A stretch of 64,000 bases of DNA, from the NCBI RefSeq assembly GCF_963169125.1, contig NC_084793.1, forward strand, positions 91,903,071 to 91,967,070. The letters are read 5' to 3'. The notes under the pieces are model-generated. The model saw only the letters and a program-made list of their open reading frames with translations. It searched no databases and was not told where the DNA came from. Positions 21,092-32,985 of this stretch are shown here, piece by piece. The DNA comes from Humulus lupulus (lineage: Eukaryota; Streptophyta; Magnoliopsida; Rosales; Cannabaceae). Position 1 is the first letter of the stretch. Each line of letters starts with the position of its first letter. A program made the position numbers and the translations under genes.

Positions 21092-22802
21092 TTTAAATAT
21101 ATATATATATATATCTTTGGCAGGATCTAGAAGTACTAATAATTTGAATTCTTTGCTCTTTGTCTATCCTTTCAGAAACTCAAAGGGTATATATAAAAAA
21201 CTACTAATTAGTGTTTGGTTCATTGAAAACTAATATAAATAGCGTGATTTTTTTAACTTATTTAAAATTTATGTGTACATATATATTTATATCATATGTT
21301 TGTAGTTATTTAATACATATTTTCCCCATTTTTTGTAAATATTATTATTTTTAATGAAATTATTTAGGATATAATACAGCTTTCGACTTTAATATGGAAG
21401 AAGATATGTAGTAGTCTAATTATAACCTTTTAGCGTAACGTCACCATTCTGTATAATTATATTTTATTTAACTATATGTCTTTTTTTATTATTTTTTTTT
21501 TGTAAAAGGGAATTAAACATATCTGACTGAGTGAAATAATAAAAACTATGGTTGACTGAAAAAAAAAAGGCTGCTAATAGGGGACCCTCAACGTATTGTG
21601 AAATCTATAAATTAATTGCAGATATACTTTTTTTAAACATTTAATTATATAGTTGCCAAATTTTCCAACTAATGTAACCGGTCCTATATTATTTTTTGCC
21701 AGTAAAGTGTTATAGTGACATATAATTTTATTTTAATTTGGTTCCGACGTTGTCTTTTCTTTTTTCTTTTTTCTTTTTCTGTCAAATAAAAATTCTTTAA
21801 TTTTCAAAAACTAACATGAAAATGAATTAAATACTATCCTTTATTCATATATAAAAGATTATAATCATCAACCATACACTCAACGACTATTCAGTACTGT
21901 CGTTGTCATAAGTTCAAAACATGATGGCTTATAATAATAAGTTTGTATTCCAAAGATATTGATTATTGGTCTCTCAAATAATAGTTGCATGAGCAATAAA
22001 TTATAAAAGTCATCACGCAGTTTATTTATTTATTTTTAATGTAAAAGCGCGTGGCTAATTTAATAACATTGATATTATCTCAAAAACAAATTAATAACAT
22101 TAATATTAATGATCACAAACTTAGTTAATTATTTATTTCAAAAAACAAAAAAACTAAATTAACTAATTAAGCAAGCACCAACTATCTATTTTGGGCCAAT
22201 AAATAGCAACTTACGTGCTCCAAGTTTTAGGTTTCACACACAACACTAATTATATATGCTCAAGTTATTACTAATTATCTTGTATCATTATTAACATTTG
22301 AGCTTATCTCTATCTCTACTCTTATATTTTATTGCATGATTCAATAATAGTTTATAATATTATTACTATATAATATATATATATTAGTTATATCCCTAAA
22401 CAAAAAAAATAGTATGTGTTTACATAGGAATAAGCCATTTCGGTACTTTTAATGGTTACTACTATGATTACTTTAATATTAATTATTAGATTAAAATTAA
22501 TTATTTATATTTATAGTTGTTAATTAATGTTTCTAAAAATAAATATTGATTTTTTTAAATTTTTTGGAAATGCTACCTAATTATATGACGATCACATATT
22601 TGTTAAATTAAAGAATTAAAAAAAATCTTATTTAAGTATTATATTCGAAATTAATGTAGAAAAATAATATTTACCTATTGGTGACTTGTTATAACAAGTC
22701 ACTATGTTGTCACATCATCATAATTATTAGTACTCATCTACGAGTAGTAACTATTGAAAAATCTTCCATATATATATATAATATTGTTTGTCTAACTTAT
22801 AT
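21092..22802. other. Long AT-rich region, nothing recognisable
   Basis: About 1.7 kb of strongly AT-rich DNA with poly-A/T runs. I see no ORF with recognisable protein, no LTR ends and no RNA gene. Confidence 0.5.
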
Positions 22803-22992
22803 GGGAATATACTCATTTGGTACCCTCTGTTTTCAATAATGCTTATATGGTACCCTGTATTTTAAAATCGTACATTAGGGTACCAAATATGTACGATTTT
22901 AAAATATATGGTACCATATGAGCATTATTGAAAATAGAGGGTACCAAAATGATACTTTACAAAAACATAGGGTATCAAATGAGTATATTCCC
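22803..22992. mobile_element. Fold-back MITE-like element (about 190 bp)
   Basis: Ends GGGAATATACTCATTTGGTA and its complement; the arms pair over more than 70 bases. GGTACC-type motifs recur in both arms. The right arm has about 30 extra bases from an internal duplication. No clear target duplication. Confidence 0.7.
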
Positions 22993-23577
22993 ATTAATCA
23001 ACAATATATACATAAATTCATATAGAAACCAGATAGACATTTTTTTCCTTATCGGTAGAATTTTTTATTTTTGGTCGAAAGTTATATTTGGTTATTTTTT
23101 TAGATTGATGATACATGCAAAAAATAAAAAATAAAAAATATTCCACACAGAATGTAGTATGTTAAAAAAAATACCGCGTATGAGAAAATTTTTTTATAAT
23201 GAATTATATTTATATAAGTCAAAAGTTAATAATGTTACATAATTGATGCATATTTTACTCAAACTCTTATTTGTCCGTTAAAATTAGTGAGGACTAAAAA
23301 TGAATGTTAATGACTATTGTCGTTAAAAAAAAAATATCAGGGACTTAAATACTTCAATTTTGAAAGAACATGAATTTTAGCCGCTAATTTTTATATAATT
23401 TTTTTTCAAGAAGATCAAATACTCTATAATTAACATATAAAAAAAATTATTTCTTAGATTTTGAAGGGGTTATTGACTACCCTAGACAAGTTATGATTCT
23501 ACCACTGTATAATCTCATATTATTATTTTTAATTATAAAATTAAGAACAAAATAAATTTTTTTTTTATAATATACCA
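22993..23577. other. AT-rich region left of element C
   Basis: No gene or repeat boundary recognised. It ends at the first base of the element C LTR. Confidence 0.5.
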
Positions 23578-24192
23578 TATTTACCCAAAAATGGACTACC
23601 TGATGACGCAGTTGGATTGATCTACACGTGGGATCACGTGGCAATTTTAAGTGAGCATATCCTCCTTGACCCTCGACCAGGAGATCATTGGCTTATCAAG
23701 TATCATAATGATGGGCGACCAGCCGGTCGCATATACTCAGTTGTTCCCTTCAGATGTGTAATCTTCTAATTACATATTAATTGTAATTTTCATTATTATT
23801 TAGATACGCATGTATTAAGTGTAATTAAGACCCATTAGCCCATGTAAACCTCCTTGAGCGGCTCAAGAGAGGGGACTTTTGACTTTCGAACATTTGGCTT
23901 GAGAACGCTTGAGCTGAGAGATTCTAAGAGAGAAAAAGAGTGTTGTTATCCATCACAATTGTATTTATCAGAGATTTTGTGAAACTCGTGAACCCTAGTT
24001 CATTGATCACTATTCTTGGAATGCTACATCAATAAGAACACTGAGTGGACGTAGGTTGTTACCATTGTATTGGGCCCGAACCACTAGAAATTGTTTGTGT
24101 CGTTTATCTTTTCGTCTAGAGTTCTTCTCATTTTAATCTTACTTTATATCGTTTATCTGACTCTGTGTCGTTGACCAAATCGATGGTCATCA
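23578..24192 (+). repeat. 5' LTR of element C (615 bp)
   Basis: Aligns along its length with 48502-49126. The first bases are TATTTACCC against TGTTTACCC in the 3' copy, so the terminal TG has mutated. About 19 bases including the TATA box are absent between CTTGAGC and GCTCAAG near 23853-23868. Confidence 0.88.
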
Positions 24193-24195
24193 TTT

Positions 24196-24213
24196 TGGTG
24201 CTTTCATTGAGAG
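24196..24213 (+). promoter_or_regulatory. Primer-binding site of element C
   Basis: TGGTGCTTTCATTGAGAG, three bases after the LTR end; the same site as in B, D and E. Confidence 0.82.
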
Positions 24214-24241
24214 ACAAACTCAAGACTTCCAATAAAATCAA

Positions 24242-26630
24242 ATGGCGAAAACATCCAGAAAGACGGGACAAACTTCTGGTGCTGCATCCACCCAACCTCC
24301 TCCATAAAATGTGGCTGAAGATGAACCACAATTGGATTTCAAAGAGGAGGAAATGGGTTCTGAGACCTTGAGGACAACACTGACTGTGTTGCAGGAGGAG
24401 TTAGCTAATCTGAGGGCTAATAAGGAGAATGTGGCTGAGACGATGGCGTTGCAACAAAGGGAAATTGACTGTCAACATCAAGAGTTGAATGAGCGGCCAG
24501 CTGACATGGACTGCTGACAGAGAGATGCCACTGCCGCCCTGGAAGCATCCATTCAGTTGGCCTAGGAACAACCTGCACCAACTTCTCAACCGGATCAGCC
24601 ACCAAGTGTACCACCACAACAAGGCTTAAACCCAAGTGCTCCACCTCAGTCGGCAAGCCTTCAGAGGCCAAAACAACTTCTTGCTGCACAACAGGATATT
24701 CCATTTCAAAATCCTAAGCAGCAACCACCTTCTTGTTCTGGTCAAGATAATCCCCAGCATCAAAGGCAGAATAGGGTCGGATAGCCTCCTCGAAGCCCTA
24801 GACGCCAAACTGCTGAGGAACCGAATCCACCGAACAGGGGACAGCATCCTTCTCCTAGCAGAAGACAAGTCAAGTCAAGCTCTACGGTCAGGGGTCCCTC
24901 AAGACATAATAATGCCTGGGGACCCACCGACCAACGCAGGCCTCCCCTTGACGCTCGAGAGGTACCAGTAAGAGGAAAGAATAGTGCGACCAGCAAGTCG
25001 AGCCATAGCCAATCACGTTTTAGGGACGGTCACGATAACAACGAAGCTGATTCTGCCAGGGGAAATGCTGGTCGAGGGCAAGGAGAGAAAGGTGGAGAAA
25101 GGAACCCCCCCACCAAGAGAAAATAGGCTTGCGAGCTAGAACGCTGGGGGGCAGCCTAGGCAACCTAACGTCTTTGATCGGTTGGGCGCTAGCGAGCAAA
25201 GGCGTAGAGATGATGACTTGAGGGATGTGCTCAACGATAGGCAGGAAAGGCATGATGAGTACGCTCCTCTAGTACTGGTCGCCCCAACAATACCAGACGC
25301 AATACAGGCCTGGATCGATGCACTGAATCAAGCCGTAAAGCAGCTAGTGGGGAGTCGAACATCCTACACAAAGTATGATAGGAGAAGAGGCACTCCATTC
25401 ATACAAAGAATAGTGATGGTAGAAACCCCAAGCAAATTTAAGATGCCAGTATTGCCCAACTTCGATGGGTATGGGGACCCAATATCTCATGTGAATATAT
25501 TCGAGATATAGATGGACATCCAGAAGGTGTCGGATGATGCTCGTTGCAGAATCTTTCAGTCAACCTTATCCGATACTGCTTAGGAGTGGTTTTTCAAATT
25601 CCCTCCTACTAGCATAGTGTGATGGGAGATGTTCGTAAAGGAGTTCTACGAGCAATTCTACGATGGTCGAGTACATCCGACTGAAGCCAACCAACTGGTC
25701 GAGATACGCCAGAAGGAGGGAGAGTCCTTAAGGGTATATGTCCAGTATTTTATGCGAGTGGCAGCTGGAGCTAAGACGGTTGGCGATGAAGGAAAAATGA
25801 TGGCACTTACTGCTGGAGTGCGGCGCCACTCACCTTTCTGGAACAGTTTAAGGAAGAACGGGGTGAAGAGTACCCAAGAATTCTTGGATTGAGCAAACCG
25901 GTACATCAATCTCAAAGGGGCGATTGATAACAAAGGGAAGTCGCCTGCAGGAGACAAGGGACCAAAGGAAGATACCGCCAAAGCTGCCAATGGGTCAGAT
26001 AAACCCAACGACAACAACAAAAACAACAGGAAAAATGGTGGAAAAAGGGCAAACAATAAACCATCGACGTCTGAGAATAAGCGCCCTAAGGGTAACAGAT
26101 ACGAGCCAAGATTCACCAATTACACGGCCCTAGTCGAAAGCAGGGCGGAGGTGTACCAGGCGACCAGCACCAATGTCCCTTACAAGCGACCATCACCGAT
26201 AGGGAAAGATATATCCAAGATAGATACAACCAAGTTTTGTTGTTTTCACAACGACTATGGTCACGGCACCAATGAGTGCAACCAGCTGAAAGATGAAATT
26301 GAGTTCCTTATCAGACAAGGACACCTGAGGAGATATGTACGAACCACTGGAGGTTCTCAACGAGAGGCTCAAGGAGGCAACGAGCAGGCACCTGTACGCC
26401 AATGCTCGCCCCTTTACAGCCAGCTCTTGTGGTAGGTACATTGTTAACCATCTGTGGCGGCCCACACCTAACAGGAGATAGTGGGAAGGCAAGGGAGCGA
26501 TACGCTCGAACTTTATGCCACGACCAAGACATTGAAATGTTGAATGTGGAGGAGCGAACTCCCAAGAAAGCTCGAACAGAGGAAGAACTGATAACTTTCT
26601 CTGAGCTTGACGCTCAGCACGTCTGATTCT
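24242..26630 (+). pseudogene. gag of element C, many stops
   Basis: The ATG at 24242 opens a frame starting MAKTSRKTGQ. Visible parts: a coiled coil with LQEELANLRANKENVAETMA; a Pro/Gln-rich and then Arg-rich linker; a capsid core with FKMPVLPNFDGYGDPISHV (25438-25495) and FYDGRVHPTEANQLVEIRQ; and a zinc-knuckle variant CCFHNDYGHGTNEC. Stops include TAG near 25507, TAG near 25579 (AQEW in relatives), TGA near 25620 and TGA at 25890 (LDRAD in relatives). The equivalent gene in E is far less damaged. Confidence 0.85.
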
Positions 26631-27159
26631 CTCATTTAGACCCTCTGGTCGTGGATGTCCAAATCGCCAATATGATGGTTAAGAGGGTGTTAGTGGACAC
26701 AGGGAGCTCAATAAATATTTTGTACAAGTCTTCACTGGAAAGGATGAAGTTGTCAGTGAAGGATTTGGAGCCATGCTACCAAACCATTTATGATTTTTCT
26801 GACGAAGGGCTCATGCCAACGGGGTCGATCAGGCTTCCAGTCACAGCAGGAGCTGCACCTGCGAACAAGACATTAGTCACTACTTTTATAGTACTTGATT
26901 GTCCTTCTGCATATAATGTTGTGATTGGAGGCCTATTCTAGTCGACCTGCCAGCCGTAACCTCGATCTGGCACCTCGCCATGAAGTTTCCAACTGACGCA
27001 GGGATAGGATACGTGTTGGGAAACCAGCGAGAAGCAAGGGAATCTTACAATTCCTCGATTACTAAAGTTGAAAAGGGTGGATAGAGGGAAGGAGTCGAAA
27101 AAGAGTTGCAATTGGCCAATGAAATACAAGCCCAATCAGGTGAGCACGTCGCCAAATAG
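26631..27159 (+). pseudogene. Protease of element C and terminal UAG
   Basis: Retropepsin with active site VLVDTGSSINILYKSSLERM (26687-26746). Protease cuts the polyprotein during particle maturation. A one-base loss near 26930 (GGAGGCC where relatives have GGGAGGCC) shifts the frame, and a TAG follows at about 27082. The region ends with AAA TAG GGT GTT GCC CAA, the stop (27157-27159) shared with D and E. Confidence 0.85.
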
Positions 27160-28200
27160 GGTGTTGCCCAAAGTGAGGATAGAGATTTAGATCCTCGCTT
27201 TGGGGGTTTTGAGGAAGATGTGGGACTAGTCGAGGACCTCGAGGAGGTTCAACTCGATGAGACAAATCCGACCAGGGTTGTGAAAGTCGGTAAAAACTTA
27301 GAGACAACAACAAAACAAAAGCTGATGAAATTTTTGAAGAAGAACCAGGAGGTCTTTGCCTGGTCACATAAAGATATGGTTGGGATTGACCCAGTAGTTA
27401 TCAGCCATGTCTTGAACTTAGATAAAAGTTTTCCACCAATACAACAGAAAAGGAGGCTTCTCGACAAAGATAGGTCGAAAGCATTAAAAGAAAAAGTCGA
27501 GAAGCTAAAGGAGAATGAATTCATCAAGGTAGCGTTTATCCTTCGTGGGTCTTTAATCCCGTATTGGTTCCCAAGCCAAATGGCAAGTGGAGAACATGCG
27601 TGGATTTCACAGACCTCAATAAAGCCCGCCCAAAGGATTGTTTCCCACTCCCAAGGATCGACCAGCTGGTCGATGCCACTTCAGGGCACAAGATCCTATC
27701 ATTCATGGATGCATACTCTAGGTACAATCAGATCAGTATGCACCCACCTAATGAGGATCACACTAGCTTTCAAACCAATACAGGGCTTTATTGTTACAAA
27801 GTAATGCCTTTCGGTTTGAAAAATGCTGGTGCGACTTACCAGCGATTAGTCAATCACATGTTAAAAGAGCTGATCGGTGTAAACATGGAGGTATATGTTG
27901 ATGACATGCTGATTAAGTCGAAGAAGGCAGAAGAACACATAGGGGACCTGCAAGAGTGCTTCAACGTCTTAAATAAATATCAGATGAAGCTGAATCCCCT
28001 TAAGTATTCCTTCGAAGTTGGATTAGGAAAATTCTTGGGAGTTATGGTGAACTCAAGAGGCATTGAAGCTAATCCCGAAAAGATCAAGGCCCTGATCGAG
28101 ATGAAGTCACCAACAAAGATAAAAGATGTTCAAAGCTTAACCAGGAGGATTGTTGCTTTAAGTAGATTTATCTCCAAATCTACAGACAAGTGCGTCCCAT
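27160..28200 (+). pseudogene. Reverse transcriptase of element C
   Basis: N-terminal linker with EVFAWSHKDMVGIDPVVISH, then the palm and finger domains: WRTCVDFTDLNKARPKDCFP, FMDAYSRYNQISMHPPNEDH, the active site MEVYVDDMLIKSKKAEEH, and KFLGVMVNSRGIEANPEKIK. Catalytic YVDD is intact at about 27890-27905. A frame break near 27540 separates the linker from the palm; after it the frame runs open to 28640. The domain copies element RNA to DNA. Confidence 0.88.
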
Positions 28201-28640
28201 TTTTTAATCTACTTAGGGGCAATAAGAAATTCGAGTGGACGGAAGAGTGCGAGCAGGCTTTCCAGGCCCTAAAGTCTCATATGTCGCAACCACCGATTTT
28301 ATCCAAGCCGGTTGAAATGGAAACTTTGTTCATTTATTTGGTGGTCACAGAATATGATGCTAGTGCTGTCCTGGTAAGAAAGAAGGAACATGTGCAAAAA
28401 GCTGTGTATTATATAAGCAAAAGGCTAATAGGAGCAGAACTGCGATATCCGCCCATTGAGAAATTAGCCTACTACTTGATCTTAGCCTCCAGAAAGTGGC
28501 GACCATACTTCGAAGGTCACCCCATCGCAGTACTCACTGACCAGCCACTACGGCAAGTCCTGCAGAAACCAGAAGCCGTTGGTCGATTATTGAAATGGGT
28601 TGTTGAACGTGGACAGTTCGATATTTCCTACTTGCCATGA
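28201..28640 (+). pseudogene. First RNase H of element C
   Basis: FNLLRGNKKFEWTEECEQAF, then AVYYISKRLIGAELRYPPIE and the connection motif LTDQPLRQVLQKPEAVGRLL. This is the native Ty3/gypsy RNase H, in frame with reverse transcriptase. It ends in TGA at 28638-28640, where relatives have Arg (a CGA-to-TGA change). Confidence 0.85.
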
Positions 28641-28923
28641 GCAGCTGTGAAGGGACAAGCTCTAGTAGATTTTGTCGCAGAACTTACTGGGCTCCAGGAC
28701 ATTGAGCTGACAGAAGAGCCTGAACCTCAAAGCCAAACTCCCTTTTGGAAGTTGTTCGTAGATGGCTCTTCTAACAAGCACAACGCTGGAGTAGGTGTGA
28801 TTTTAGTCACGCCTGAAGGGCATCGCTTCCACGCACAATCAGATTCGACTTCACAGTGTCCAATAATGAAGCCGAGTACGAAGCTTTGCTCGCATGATTA
28901 AGATTAGCCAAGGACATGAACAT
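28641..28923 (+). pseudogene. Second (archaeal-type) RNase H of element C, 5' half
   Basis: FWKLFVDGSSNKHNAGVGVI with the first catalytic Asp, then VTPEGHRFHAQ. A frameshift follows before the NNEAEYEAL motif (readable as AATAATGAAGCCGAGTACGA near 28861). Element D inserted at 28923 inside this domain, duplicating AACAT. Confidence 0.85.
28919..28923 (+). repeat. Target-site duplication AACAT, left copy
   Basis: AACAT at 28919-28923 directly before the element D LTR; the same five bases lie at 42458-42462 directly after D. Confidence 0.93.
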
Positions 28924-29522
28924 TGTTGACCCTCGATTTGGTCAACTGACACAGAGTCAAATGCTTGATGTGACTAGATGTATTGAAATGGACTTAATAG
29001 CAAAAATAGTAAAGAACACAATAGATTATAGTGGTTCGGCCCCACTGAAATGGTAATGACCTACGTCCACTTAAGCTATTATTGATATGAGTTCTCAAAG
29101 GAGTGATCAAAGATCTAGGGTTCTTTGAGTTTCACAGATCTGAGAGAGATCAACAATACAATCGCAAGATAATAGCCTTATTTCTCTTGTAAAGCGTAAA
29201 CTAAGAATCAACCCAAAGTCCCTCCCTTGAGCTATTTCTCTCTATTTATAGGCTCAAGGAGGATTACATGAATCAGTTACAGATGTTCTTTCCTAATTAG
29301 TCGGATATTCAGGAAATCATGAGAGACAATCTCAGATATGATCATAACTGCACAAGATCTTCTCCAAATATACAGAGTATACGACCAAGCTGGACGTATA
29401 TAAAGTTCAAATGTTACGCCATGGGAATTTCTCTAGTCGATGGTCGAATAGGACTTCTGCCAGGAGTCAGCCACGTGTTAAAAATGTCTACCACATCATC
29501 CATACCTGCTTTTTGGATAACA
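28924..29522 (-). repeat. 3' LTR of element D (599 bp)
   Basis: TG...CA ends, next to the polypurine tract on the internal side and AACAT on the outer side. It carries a TATAAATA box on the minus strand (29250-29243) in the loop of an inverted repeat CCTTGAGC/GCTCAAGG (29225-29259). Confidence 0.92.
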
Positions 29523-29567
29523 TTTGCCCCCCAAGTTTATTTATTGTGACCAGCAATAAATAAACTT
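29523..29567 (-). promoter_or_regulatory. Polypurine tract and perfect hairpin of element D
   Basis: On the minus strand, CTTGGGGGGCAAA adjoins the LTR. Next to it are 14-base perfect arms (29533-29546 and 29554-29567) with a 7-base loop. The stem contains AATAAA on both strands, so it could serve as poly(A) signal for transcripts from either direction. Confidence 0.75.
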
Positions 29568-29755
29568 AGGAAAACAACTTTTCATATGCCACACGAAATC
29601 TGTCAGAGCCCTTGTGCGTTTTTGAAAACTGTGACCTAATTATGTCTAATCAAGCCTTTTCAGTTTTCAAGAAACCACCCCGACGGCTTATACACTCCCC
29701 CATGCTTCGAAAAAGGGAAAGTCATGATTGCTACTTTTTGTTGCACTTCGATTTC

Positions 29756-29764
29756 TATAAATAA
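29756..29764 (+). promoter_or_regulatory. TATA box of the antisense gene in element D
   Basis: TATAAATAA at 29756-29764, about 160 bases before the leader-intron donor and 600 before the ATG. Equivalent boxes occur in C (48258-48251) and E (60096-60089). Confidence 0.65.
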
Positions 29765-29921
29765 CCCTCTCATTCTCCTTTTAACCTTTTATTTGCCATT
29801 TTCTACCAAGAACTTTCAAGAGCCATATTCCGAAGCCCAGAATTTGAAACTTTCAGACGCCTTGCTGAGGATCTTTCAAACTCAAAGCTTTCATTTTTCT
29901 GAATCTCCAGCCTTCGCTCAG

Positions 29922-30360
29922 GTAATTTCTTATTCTTTTAAACTCTTCGAGATGCCATGCATGCTGCTACTGTGCTTTGAAATTTTTTGCGTTCCTGAGT
30001 AGAAATTTGTGAGGATTTTGTATAAACTGTTTGATGCTTGATAGGGTAGTGTATTTTTGCTTTATATAAGTTAGGAGTTAGTTTGATAGTCAGGATCATA
30101 GATTTAGGGCATAAAATCGACGTAAAAATTTGATTTTTAGGCTAGTTGAAAAATTGGGTTTTTCCCACCCCTTAGGAGTTGAAAAAGCTTCTTTTCAGAA
30201 AACTTTTTGCTTTCATTTTTGATCCGTTTTTCAAACTGCTAGCATAAAACTTAGTGTTCGGTTAGAATGCTGCTGGTCGATAGACGCGAGCAACGTTATC
30301 CCAACTTCCCACATAAATTCCCAGGCTATACGTCTTATCTCCTCCTTTGTCTGTTTGCAG
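29922..30360 (+). other. Leader intron of the antisense gene in element D
   Basis: Donor TCAG|GTAATTTC and acceptor TGTTTGCAG|TTCAT, 439 bases, ending 5 bases before the ATG. The E copy has a matching intron of 422 bases. The start of the intron has only short open frames. Confidence 0.6.
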
Positions 30361-30365
30361 TTCAT

Positions 30366-32985
30366 ATGCAAGACCCGTGGGGAGGAGAAAGACCCATTGA
30401 TGACGACCTCCTAGCTCAGCTGCTTGAAGACGAAGAACATCCTTCTACTTTGATACCAGATATTCCTTTCTCTCTCCTAAACCCAAATACTTCCTCAGTC
30501 TCGACCCAAAAAATGGCTCGCACCAAAACTAAAGCTCGAAAAAGAAAAACTTCCAACACCTCTTGTCAGCCTACTGCTGATGCTCCCTCGACCAGTGGTC
30601 AAGGCAAAAATATTCCTGATACAAATGTGCAAAGGCATTCCCGTCCTCGACACGCTACTCAGCCAGATGTCGAGTGGCATGTTGTCACTGAGAGTAGAGT
30701 GACGATCAGGATGATCGCTAACTACTTAAATAAATACAAACTGATAGGGGTGACCCTAGTCAAGCCTAACCTCAACCAAAGGGCTAATCTGCCTGGGGGT
30801 GCTTACATCGCCTGGTCGCGGTTTCACATTGAAGCAGGTGCCACTTTGCCTCTTCACTCATTCTTTTAGGGGGTGGCCAACTACTTCGGAGTTTCCCCCT
30901 TCCAAATCACCCCAAACGGATATAGAATGCTCGCTGCACTCTATATCCTGTATAGCCAGAAAAATTGGCCCGCACCGTCGCCACATGAGGTCAACTTCCT
31001 ATTTGACCTCAAATCTAACCCCAACCAAGAAGGCACGGGGTTCTTCCATCTTTTTCATCAGGAAACCGGACGTACTTTCCTGACTGACACCACCCATATC
31101 TCCAATGTGGGGAGGTACCACCAGGAGTACTTCCTTACGCCTAACCTGGTCGCACACAACTTGGCTTTCACACGAGGAGGTAGAATTTTCACGTCGCTAG
31201 CTTCTTCACTTGGTGTTTTATTGCCACAATGTATTGAACTTTCAATGTGTTTCAGGCCCATAGTTCCGACCAAACCCAACTCCGAGGATGGAGTCAAGGG
31301 CGGCACTCTTAGCCAGCTTGCCAGATGCTGAGAAGAGTGTCAAAAATTTAGTTACAGAGGCTAACCTTAGGTTGGCTATCCTCTGGAACCCTCAACCAGT
31401 GACGAGTAGGCCTTTGGCTGAAAATGCTCACGCCGAAGTGGAAGCCGAGCAGCAACCCCAGGCATCTCCTCCGCGGAGGAGACCAACTGGGGTTACAATC
31501 GGGGAACCTGCCAACACTCACCGAATGGAGAGGCCTTTGGCTCCCAAGGGAAAAGGGAAACAATAGGCTGTCGAGCCTACCGAACTCTCTAATGACTCGT
31601 TGGATGATAACGGTACATTAATTTTGCTTTTAAACCATTTGCAAATTCTCTGTCATCTATTCGACGGGGACGACAACTTTAAGAATGCTCCCATCTTAAA
31701 TTCAGATTTCTTCCATCCAATAGGTAGTTCGGTAAATAATGTAGCGACCAATAGTTGTAGCGCAGGTAATTTACTTGTAATCCTTTTACTTTCATTTTTT
31801 TGCCCTGCATGACCATTTAGTCTTACTGTTCGCGTTGTTTCCGTTTTTGCAGATATGGACTCCGAGGATATCTTCAAACATTACTAGGCTGCTGCTGCCT
31901 CTTCTGGCCAAAAGAAAGATAGCAAGTGGGCTTGAGGGGAGAGTAGTAAGACTCCAACGAAGAAGGCTCGAACTGACGATCCTCCAGTTAGAGCCTCCTT
32001 GCAGGAGAATTCACCACCTACAACACCCCTCGAGCAGCTGGCCTCCACTCCCGCCGACCAGCAGCGGGCTCCTAGCAGGGATGCATTGAACACTCAACCC
32101 GAAGGCTCCCTGCCCAGCTTTGTGGTCAGCTCTGCCAGGGAGAGGATATACAAGCTCTCCAAGCACAAACGCAGCCAGGCAGCTATTACTGAAACTACTT
32201 CTATGGAAGCTGATCAAGTCCTCAACAGAGGGCTGAACGAGATAGTTAGCGTAAGTCAACTCCTGCTGCTTTAACATTTATTTTTGATTCCTTGTCCTTA
32301 CTTTATCTTATTCTATCTGACTTCAGGGACTGCTGACCCTAACTGCTGGCTGGCAATGTATTGGGGCGTTGGTGTCTCGGGGAAGGAATTTTGATTCCAG
32401 GCTCGTCGAGGCTAAGCAAGCACTTGAAGCTAAAAACAACGAGCTTGCTAGACAGAATTTCGAGTTGCTCGGGGAGAAGATGGAGTTGTCCAAGCAGAAA
32501 GATGAACTGCTCGAGGACAAAGCTACTCTAACCAAAGAGCTACTGGAAACCCGGAACACCTTGAGGAAAGCCAACGAAACCAAGGAAAAGTTCAAGGAAA
32601 GCGCCAAGCTCAACTATCAAGAATCTGTACAGCTCGAGCTTGATCTGGTTCCAGTAGGCAGGAGGCAGAGGAGCTGGGAAAACGAGTGCAGGAGCTCGAG
32701 GAGGCTGAAGCCAAGAACTTGGAGAAGTACAAGGAAGCCACTTACCTTTGCTTCTACGAGCTCTGGAAGCACAACCGGGAAGCTAACTTCAGCTACCTGT
32801 CCGAACGCTTGAGGAGGACTATGATGACGCAGTGTGCCATCCGTCTGGAAGAAGAAGAAAAGGCCAAAGTGCCTGGCTCTCCAGAGATCTCCCTGGCAGG
32901 GGGGATAGACGGTGCAGACGCTGAAGCTGGCCCTTCTGCCGACCAAGGCACTCCTCAAGACCCTCAGGACCCTCTAGCTCCTTGA
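30366..32985 (+). pseudogene. Spliced antisense gene of element D (PF04195-like plus coiled coil)
   Basis: Four coding exons: 30366-31179, 31256-31765, 31853-32250, 32327-32985, with introns of 76, 87 and 76 bases. Exon 1 starts MQDPWGGERPIDDDLLAQLL and holds a domain with ANLPGGAYIAWSRFHIEAGA and FGVSPFQITPNGYRM, resembling the plant 'putative gypsy type transposon' family. Exon 2 is Pro/Arg-rich, exon 3 low-complexity, exon 4 a long Lys/Glu coiled coil. Broken by TAG 30867, TAG 31261, TAG 31564, TAG 31885, TGA 31933 and a frameshift near 32650. The first donor is GTAGAA, weaker than GTAAGT. It runs convergent to D integrase. Function unknown. Confidence 0.8.
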
